NCBI GenBank assembly: GCA_010093485.1
Contig: MU001494.1
Coordinates: forward strand, 637,786-701,785
Length of the DNA stretch: 64,000 nt
DNA from: Karstenula rhodostoma CBS 690.94
Taxonomy: Eukaryota; Ascomycota; Dothideomycetes; Pleosporales; Didymosphaeriaceae
Reading direction: 5' to 3'
The notes under the pieces were generated by a model. It worked only from the letters and a program-made list of their open reading frames with translations, made no database searches and was not told the origin of the DNA. Positions 56,835-64,000 of this stretch are shown piece after piece (position 1 is the stretch's first letter; the number at the start of each line of letters is the position of its first letter). The translations under genes and the position numbers were made by a program.

Positions 56835-57228
56835 CGCGATGTCGTATACTGTGATTTTGGCATGCAATGGCCCATAGAAGCTACATGTAGAACTACATAG
56901 GAAGGACACATGCTAGTAGCCTTGTTCATCCCACCTACTCCTCCACCCCGCTCCCATGCCCAAACCCACACTCCACCAGCGTGTCGCGGGGATATGAAAG
57001 GATTCTGGAGGCCTTTGCGACGACGAATGCAGCGTTGTTAATGAGAGAGAGGGTTTACACAATTAAGTGAGGATTTGCGAGTGCGATTGTGCTGCTGTGC
57101 ATATAGGTGGGACATGCGTCGCTAGCAGGCATCAGCGCGACAAACGGGTAAGGCACTGCCGCACCGTGGAAAAGATCAACGATACCACACAGCAAGAGTG
57201 TTTGATAAGTCTCAAGAACTCATAACCA
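56835..57228. other. 3' flank of QNS1
   Basis: No gene or structured element is seen. Confidence 0.45.
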
Positions 57229-57880
57229 CTAGCTCTTGAAAACACCCTCCCCGCTAATCACATCCCAGCTGGGCCCCTCAAGCAAAGAGTACACTCGCGG
57301 GAAAACCGAAGACAATGCGACATGTGTCCAGTCCTCTTCTTCCTAGATAGACACCAACATCATGAACCCCTTCTCCGAAGCTGTTGCGTCGTCTAACTCC
57401 GCATCTTTGATACTCCTGTCAACGTACACCTGGTTGATTGCCAGACAAGCCATGTTCCTCGGAATCCCCCCGCTCCACTGATCAATACCTTTGCTCTCGT
57501 GCAACTGGTCCCCGAAACGTCTCACAGTAGTAAGGCTCTCCACCCGCTCGCGAAAGTGCCTAATCATCACCATTAGCACGCATGCAGATAGTCGAAAGAG
57601 TGCTTACGCGCGAACTTGCGATGACGACGCGCCTTCCATCGCTGGGTCCTCATGGACATCCCAAGCAATGTGTAGTATGAGATCTTCGTCGCCGGATTCA
57701 TCAAGGTTCTTATGCGTGCGCCTTTTAAAGTATGCTAGGAAGCGTGTCCACTCCTCGTCATCTTTGTAGGTTAGGCGGTACATCATAAAGCCAAGCTTAC
57801 TTCCGGGGAAGCGCGATAGCTGCTCTGAAGACTGTGAAGAGTACGTGGCGTGGTTTTGTTCGTACCTTGGGGTCAGCTTG
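57229..57880 (-). pseudogene. Truncated, TAG-interrupted gene of unknown family
   Basis: Minus strand. An open frame (YEQNHATYSSQSSEQLSRF, then KLGFMMYRLTYKDDEEWTRF) runs to a GTAAGC donor at 57607. A 48-nt intron with GCTAAT and TTAG ends at 57560, and the frame continues (RVESLTTVRRFGDQL and AINQVYVDR) to a TAG at 57343-57345. After that TAG another 37 codons stay open and fit the fold (EEEDWTHVALSSVFPRVYSLL) to a stop at 57229. No start codon is found upstream, because the sequence runs into the low-GC flank by 57890. It resembles uncharacterised ascomycete proteins with a G-x-x-(I/M)YRxxY opening. It is read as a gene truncated at its 5' end and nonsense-mutated. Confidence 0.55.
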
Positions 57881-58200
57881 GTTTAATATACCCCACGGTA
57901 CGGGTCTAAACGTGTAGGTATCGTGTTTTTAAAGACCATCCCGACCCATTCTACGTAGAATAGAGTATAGCAGGCGTACTCTCTATACCTTTTAGCTAGC
58001 TTAGCTTATTTAGCGTAGCAACGAAGAACACAAAAACTCTTTCAGAAGAAAAAGGTAATAATAAACTATTTCTCAAATGTGATATTTCGCGAGCTTGGGC
58101 AAGCCGCGGCAAAACTCGATAAAGGAACATCACGAAAAGTTTTTTAGGAGAGCTGCGCAGATGTGCACATTCGTGCGCATTTGTGCCTATACTATCTAGA
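57881..58200. other. Transition flank to the AT-rich block
   Basis: Mixed-GC sequence with stuttering TAGCTTAGC-like words (57985-58015) and TGTGCGCA-like words (58155-58190), without any gene. Confidence 0.45.
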
Positions 58201-58254
58201 GTGCGCAGGTGTGCGCAGGTATACACAGGTGTGCGCAGGCGTGCGCAGGCGTGC
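58201..58254 (+). repeat. 10-bp minisatellite (GTGCGCAGGT)
   Basis: Five tandem 10-bp units plus a partial sixth. The third unit is ATACACAGGT, which differs from its neighbours by transitions only, as RIP would produce. It sits exactly at the left edge of the AT-rich block. Confidence 0.85.
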
Positions 58255-59192
58255 TAGATTTATATAAAATCTCTATAAAAGAGAATTTCTTTATTCTTTA
58301 ATAACTTTTATAATATTAAAGTTATAATTATAATTTTTTAATAGATTTATAGAGAAACTCTTATATAATTTTATTAATAAAAAATATTATATTTTTTATT
58401 ATATAATTATCTAATAAAATAAGAAATAGCCTATTTAGGGCTAGTTTAAATATATATTATATAATATTTTATTATTAATATAATCTATATATATTATATA
58501 ATTATATTTTTAAATAAAATTCTTAAACTATTCTATAATAATAGAGTTATTAATAAAGTAAATAAAGAAACTAGTTTTCTATACTAAATTACTAGTTTTT
58601 ACTTAATTTAATTCTTTAAATATATTATAAAACTATATTTTTTATATTTTTAATATAATAAAACCTATTATTTTAGATTAAGGTAGGATTTCTATAGATA
58701 TTACTAGTATAACTAACCTATTATATTATTATATAGTAATAAGGCCTTTAAAGCTTTAAATTTATAATTTTTTTTATTTTTTTACTTACTAAGCTACTTA
58801 CTAATATATTATTAATTTATATAAATATATATAGGCTATAAGGATTAATTTAACCTAAGGTTAAATCCCCTTATAGGATATTTACTTATTTTTAAGCTTA
58901 GGCCTTATCTAGTAGCCTATATATAGATTAGTTAGTAGATCTTAAATACTTAGTATATAGAGAGCTCCTCCTTAAGACCCTCTTTATTTTAGTATCTTAA
59001 ATTTAGTCTTAATTTATATAGTTTCTTTTATTTATTTAATTCTAAAAGTATTTACTTTATTTAGCTATATCCTAGCCTTATATTAAACTTAAGACCCCTT
59101 CTTTTAGCTAGAGATTAGTAACTATAATATCTACCTTTAGCTCTTTAGGTATAGAAAGGTTTACTAAAATCCTAAAATTTTTTTTTAGGTTA

Positions 59193-59356
59193 GCTATTAA
59201 GGCGCTAGAACGTCCTCTAAAGTCCTTATTAAAGGCTAGTTATTAAGGTACTAGAATATCCTCTAAAGTCCTTATTAAAGGCTAGCTATTAAGGTACTAG
59301 AATATCCTCTAAAGTCCTTATTAAAGGCTAGCTATTAAAGTACTAAAATATCCTCT
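59193..59356 (+). repeat. 46-bp tandem repeat, about 3.5 copies
   Basis: Copies begin at 59193, 59239, 59285 and 59331. The first keeps GGCGCTAGAACG where the others have GGTACTAGAATA, differences explained by C-to-T and G-to-A changes. It lies upstream of the gag trace, in the presumed leader or LTR. Confidence 0.85.
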
Positions 59357-60749
59357 TAGATTTTTTAAACTCCTTTAAAGACCTACTAATATTAGGTACC
59401 TTTAGTAGAATTAACTACTATAAAGGTTAAATCCCTCTTAAGTAAAAGTATATACCTACTATAGGTATATTAAAAATAATATATATACTCTTAGTAAATA
59501 GGCTTAAAATATAACTAACTACCTACTTATTACTTATACCTTATCTATCTAAACCTACCTTTTACCCTTATAGTAAATATTAATTTACGTAATATTTCTA
59601 TTTTAGATAGCCCTTTCTCCTTATTTACTTTACCTCTAAATAGCTCTATACCTACTATACTACTATCTATAACTAAGTATATAAAGATAAAACCTCTAGT
59701 ATTTAGATAATTTATTAATAAAGCTTTAATATCTTTCCCTTAAAGCTATATTAGGATTTACTCTATAAGCTACACTACTAAAGAAATAGTAGCTTTTAAT
59801 TTTAGTAAAAAAGACTTTAATAATATTTTAAAGGTAAATAACCCCTATTATAGTATAACTATAAATAAGATACTATATATACTACTCTAAGATTACTTAT
59901 TTATCCTAATATATAAATAGGTACTAGTAGCTAAAGCCTCTAGCGTATAACCTCCCTATAAACTAGAAGACCTACCCTCCTAAATTAAATTTTTCCTATT
60001 AAAACTAGGTATCTAGCTACCTAAAAGTACTAAAGAATACCTAGCTAATATTAATAAGGTTAAGAAGGAATTAGGCCTTTATTAGAATTCTAGAACTAGA
60101 AACTATAAGGAGGAAGAAAATAACTTTAAGACTAGTCTATAGGTAGCTAGACTATAAAAGCTAAAGGAAGTATTTAAACTATATATAGTTTTTACTAATA
60201 TTAATATAATTATCCTAGACCTAATTACTTTAAATAAAAAGGACCTAGAGACCTTAAACTACTAAGGCCTAGAGTTTACTACTATTTCTAATATATATAT
60301 AGGCTATATTAAGGCTAATATAGCCCTATTTACTATAAAGCTATAGTTTATAGTCTTATCCTATTATATATATAAAATATAGAACTAGTAATAAAAGCTA
60401 GTCTAGTAAAATACTAACCTAAATAATAAAATTAATATTATAATAAACTCTTAGATATAGACTTAAAAGGAAAATAGTTATCTATAAACTAAGATTATAG
60501 AACTAAAAAAGACTACTAAGACTAAGAATTAATTAATATAGGTAATAATTAGTAACTTAGATAGTAATAATAGCCTTAAGTTACCCTACTAGTTTAGCGC
60601 TTCCCCTTTTAAGCTAGTACCTACTATTAAATATAATACTAAACTAGTTACTTTAAAAATAAATAGTTAGTAAGGTATAAGCTATTCTATTATAGGTTAA
60701 TATATTCTAAAAGTAAATACCCTTAGTAAACTTTCCTATAAAGTACTAA

Positions 60750-61600
60750 ACCTTTACTATATAAAGTACTAAGCTTATTAGAGTAAATATCTATCCCTTA
60801 AGGTTCTAGACCCTAATAAGTTTAATAGTAATAAGGCTTAGTTTAAGCTATAGTTCTATTTACTAAAGGTTAAAATTAAGTCTAATATAGACTATTTTTA
60901 GTAAAATACTCCTAAAGAATATACTATAGCTATTACTAATTATATTAATATATAGCTAGAAGGCTATACCTTTAAAATTTTTAATATCTAGAAATAGTAG
61001 TAATTAACTATATCTTTTATAGGTCTATATAACTACCTCTAAGCTATATTTATACTACTAAACTAGGATATTAATATCTATACTAACCTCTAGAAGATAA
61101 TATTTCTATTTAGAGAAAATATAAACTTATTTATTATATAGTATAATATATTTATAAACTAGGCTAGGTTTTATTCTAATAATTCTAAAGAGACGCTCTA
61201 TAAGAAGCTCTATATAAAACTTACTAACTAGCTTACCTAGAATACTATTAACCCTACTATAGACTATAATAAATTTTATACTATTATCTATAAGCTATAT
61301 AAAGTCTATAAGTATAACTATTAGACTAACTATAACTAATTTACTCCCTCTATCTTATATTATTATAAGGAGTTTTTATTATAAATAGTTACTTTAGCCC
61401 CTTATTATACTATAGGACTACCTAAAGATACTATAGTAGAATTAGCTCTAAAATACTAATTTACTAACCCTAGATATAGGTACTCTAGGGAGTAGTACTA
61501 TAAGAATTAGGTATATTATAATTACCTTTCTAAGGATTATATCTACTATAATTACCCTATTAAACCCTATAATAGGTATATTATCGCTACTATTATAAAA
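60750..61600 (+). pseudogene. Gag remnant with ruined zinc knuckle
   Basis: Plus strand. A retrotransposon-gag-like stretch (VLDPNKFNSNKA near 60825, then FYLLKVKIKSNIDYF) is followed at about 61510-61560 by YYNYLSKDYIYYNYP. This is a CCHC zinc knuckle in which the three Cys and the His have all become Tyr. Cys-to-Tyr (TGC/TGT to TAT/TAC) and His-to-Tyr (CAT to TAT) are exactly what RIP on the two strands yields. Many stops are present, so no protein can be made. Confidence 0.65.
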
Positions 61601-61869
61601 GTTTAAAAGGAGAATAAGACTTATTTCTTTTTAGAATTTAGTAATAAATATACCTCTAATAAAGACTCTAAGTTAGACTTTAAGTTAAAAAACTAGAAGT
61701 ACTAATTAACTTTAGGCTAGTACCCCTAATAGGAGTAGTAGGTATAGAACTAATTAACCTATAGAAGCTAGTATTCTACCCTAAGAAGTATTATACTAAC
61801 CCTAAAAGTATTTAAATCCTTAACTTATTTAGGGGAATACCTTTTATACTTTCTATAATATTTTAAAAT

Positions 61870-64000
61870 AATAAATATAAGGTTTATATATATAGTCTTA
61901 TTAATTCTAGTATATTTATATATAATCTTATTACCTTATAGCTAGAGAAAGTACTAAAATACTAACTTAGTATTAAGTTAATATAGCTTAAATACCTAAT
62001 CCCTCTTAAGAGTTTTACTAGTAAGAAGGCTACCTTAGTTAATTACTACTTTTAAGTAGTACTTAATATTAATAGATATCCTATAACTATATAGTTTATT
62101 TTATATAAAATAGGAGACTATAACCTTATTATAGGATAAAAATTCTTTAAGGATATTAAGATACTAATTAATTATTATAACTAGTACTTAATATAGCTAG
62201 ATAATATACTATTATAGGTTATTACTCTACTTATAGTACTATACTACCTACTCCTACTAGTTAATAAAGAATACTAGTTTAATACTAACTAATAGAATAC
62301 TAACTTTAAGAAGGAGGATATTTAACTTTAATAAGTATAATTACTCTATAAGGAATACTCCCTTATAAAGGAGTTTAAGATCTCTATAAAGCCTATAATA
62401 TTATCTATCTCTCTAGTATAGGCTACCCTCTAGAACTATAGTAATTATTAACTACTTTTAGTAGAGTCTATCCTAGATAAGGACTTTATTATAATATACT
62501 ATATACCTTTAGATAAGGATAGTAATAAAGCTAAACTACTAGAGTCTAGAAATAAAAGTTAGTAATTAGCTAAGCCTAGTATTAAAAATAATACCCTAGT
62601 ATATAGATATAGTAATAAGTTACTATATAATAATAAATTATTATTAGAGGAATTAACTATCTCTACTAAGCCTAATCCTACTAGAGACTCTAGTAAATAA
62701 GCTACTAAGAAACTCTTATAAGAGCTAAGAATTAAACTAAAAAACTATTTAAAGAACTAAGTTATTACTACCTTTTATCCTATAGAGTAGCTTTAATATA
62801 AGGAAGATTTATATAAAATAAATAAAATACTATCTAATCTAGGGCTATTACCCCTAGAGGAACCCCCTAAATATTAAATACTAATAAGGGAATAACTCCT
62901 TAAGGCTAGTATTAATATTTTAACTATCTCTACTATAGTATTTATAGTTAGTATATAAGGTATAGAGATTAGCTCTATTAGTTAATATAAGTTACTTAAA
63001 CTTATAGAAGTTAAATATTATAAGAAGGAAGCTATAGCTAACTCTCTAGAAAAATTTTAAAAATAGCTACTAGTAGAACTTAAAGCTAAGCTTCCCTACT
63101 ATAGATAGGTAGAGATAGATATTTTTTATTTTAGTAAATAAAAGGTAAATACCTTACCCCTATAATAGGAAGGTATTAACTATAATATTATCCTTACTAA
63201 GGATATTAGTACTTTAAAGACCTCTCTATTATATCTTATATCCCTTAATAAGCTAGAATTACTATACTTATATATTTAGAATATAGTAAAGAAAGGGTTT
63301 ATCTCCTCTAATAATACTAGCTTTACCTCCCCTATCTTATATATAAAGAAGCCTAAAGGGGGGTAGTATCTTTATATTAATTATAGAAGGCTTAATAGTA
63401 TTATTAAAAAAAATATTACTTCTATACTACTACTAAAAGAAACTCTTATATACCTATTTAAAGTATATATATTTACTAAACTAGACCTATAATAAGCCTT
63501 TTACTATATATAACTTACTAAACGCGCCTTTAACCTTTCTATATTTTAAACTTAATATAGTAATTTTAAGTATAATATTTTTCCTTTTAGTATAACTAAT
63601 AGACTAGTATTATTTTAATACTTTATTAATATAATTCTAGCTAATATAATTAATTTAATTTATATAGTTTATATTAATAATATCCTTATCTACTCTAAGG
63701 ACCCTCTAGAGTATAAGACTTATATATTTAAAGTTATTAAATAGCTAAAAGAGTACTACCTCTATTATAATATTAAGAAAAGCAAATTTACTATTTAAGA
63801 AGTTAAATTCCTAGGCTTTATTATTACTACTAACAGGATTTATAAGGACCCTAAGAAGGAAACTATAGTATAGGACTAAAAAGAGCCTACTAGTCTCTAT
63901 ACCCTCTAATTCTTTTTAGGATTCTATAACTACTATTAGGCTTACCTTAAAAACTATAGATATATTATTTAACCCCTTACTAAGCTAACTAAAAAAGGTA
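61870..64000 (+). pseudogene. Pol remnant: protease and reverse transcriptase
   Basis: Plus strand. The protease trace lies at about 61890-62160 (ALINSSIFIYNL for an original D-S/T-G-type start, then KIGDYNLIIG). The reverse transcriptase runs from about 63290: SPILYIKKPKGG, then INYRRLN for VDYRKLN, then FTKLDL, then NIFPFSITN for the MPFGL region. At about 63670-63687 YINNIL stands for the catalytic YIDD, followed by SKFTI and EVKFLGFIITT, FFLGFYNYY and PLTKLTKKG near the window end. Both catalytic aspartates are asparagine codons (GAT to AAT) and stops occur every few codons. Confidence 0.82.

Larger units (their letters stand above)
58255..64000 (+). mobile_element. RIP-degraded Ty3/gypsy-type LTR retrotransposon (right end beyond window)
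   Basis: From 58255 composition falls abruptly to nearly all A/T plus the C and G left in contexts RIP spares (CT, CC, AG, GG). CA and TG dinucleotides are almost absent and TA dominates, the signature of repeat-induced point mutation on both strands. Despite saturation with stop codons, plus-strand homology can be followed in order through Gag, zinc knuckle, aspartic protease and reverse transcriptase, as in Ty3/gypsy elements. The 5' part (58255 to about 60700) has no coding trace and presumably includes the left LTR and leader; its limits were not determined. RNase H, integrase and the right LTR would lie beyond 64000. Confidence 0.85.

Noticed and set aside
59193..59356. Evenly repeated 46-bp units considered as a CRISPR-like array
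   Set aside because: The units are contiguous with no unique spacers and lie in a fungal retroelement.

Overview
The window reads as nuclear DNA of a filamentous ascomycete. Genes carry short introns (mostly 45-66 nt) with GT donors, CTRAY-type branch points and AG acceptors. Both strands are densely used, and proteins such as kinesin-1, Rad6, Qns1, His5 and Mss116 have fungal lengths and features. The right-hand 5.7 kb is an AT-saturated block with the footprint of repeat-induced point mutation (RIP). This style fits Dothideomycetes, probably Pleosporales; the order-level call is inference. Exon coordinates were worked out by hand from splice signals and frame, and the totals given are exact multiples of three.

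Layout, left arm (0-31 kb): a six-exon cytochrome P450; an MDP-1-type HAD phosphatase; a secreted protein of four cysteine modules; a 1416-aa mucin-like single-pass membrane protein; a decayed short-chain dehydrogenase; the mitochondrial Obg GTPase Mtg2; an intron-containing tRNA-Glu(CTC); histidinol-phosphate aminotransferase; a decayed secreted-protein gene; a PTH11/rhodopsin-like membrane protein; a Thg1-like protein; a large membrane protein of unknown role; two F-box-like (2EXR-type) genes flanking a small secreted four-cysteine protein; and a broken antibiotic-biosynthesis-monooxygenase-like gene.

Middle and right (31-58 kb): kinesin-1 heavy chain; the E2 enzyme Rad6; a choline-sulfatase-like enzyme; a gene-poor 3 kb stretch; an uncharacterised 385-aa protein; a broken CorA-like membrane gene; an Mss116-type DEAD-box helicase; a GAF hybrid histidine kinase divergent from glutamine-dependent NAD synthetase, with a 15-bp-period array of four CACGTG boxes between them; and a truncated gene with a premature TAG at the edge of the AT-rich block.

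From 58.2 kb to the end the sequence is a RIP-destroyed Ty3/gypsy-type retrotransposon. Gag, protease and reverse transcriptase can still be followed, but Cys, His, Asp, Gln and Trp codons have been converted to Tyr, Asn and stop codons.

How the parts relate: most genes are unrelated housekeeping neighbours (histidine and NAD synthesis, mitochondrial ribosome and RNA work, transport, ubiquitin). Between them lie accessory genes (P450, secreted cysteine-rich proteins, mucin, receptor) and an unusual number of genes broken by only one or two lesions, often a TAG where CAG is the simplest ancestor.
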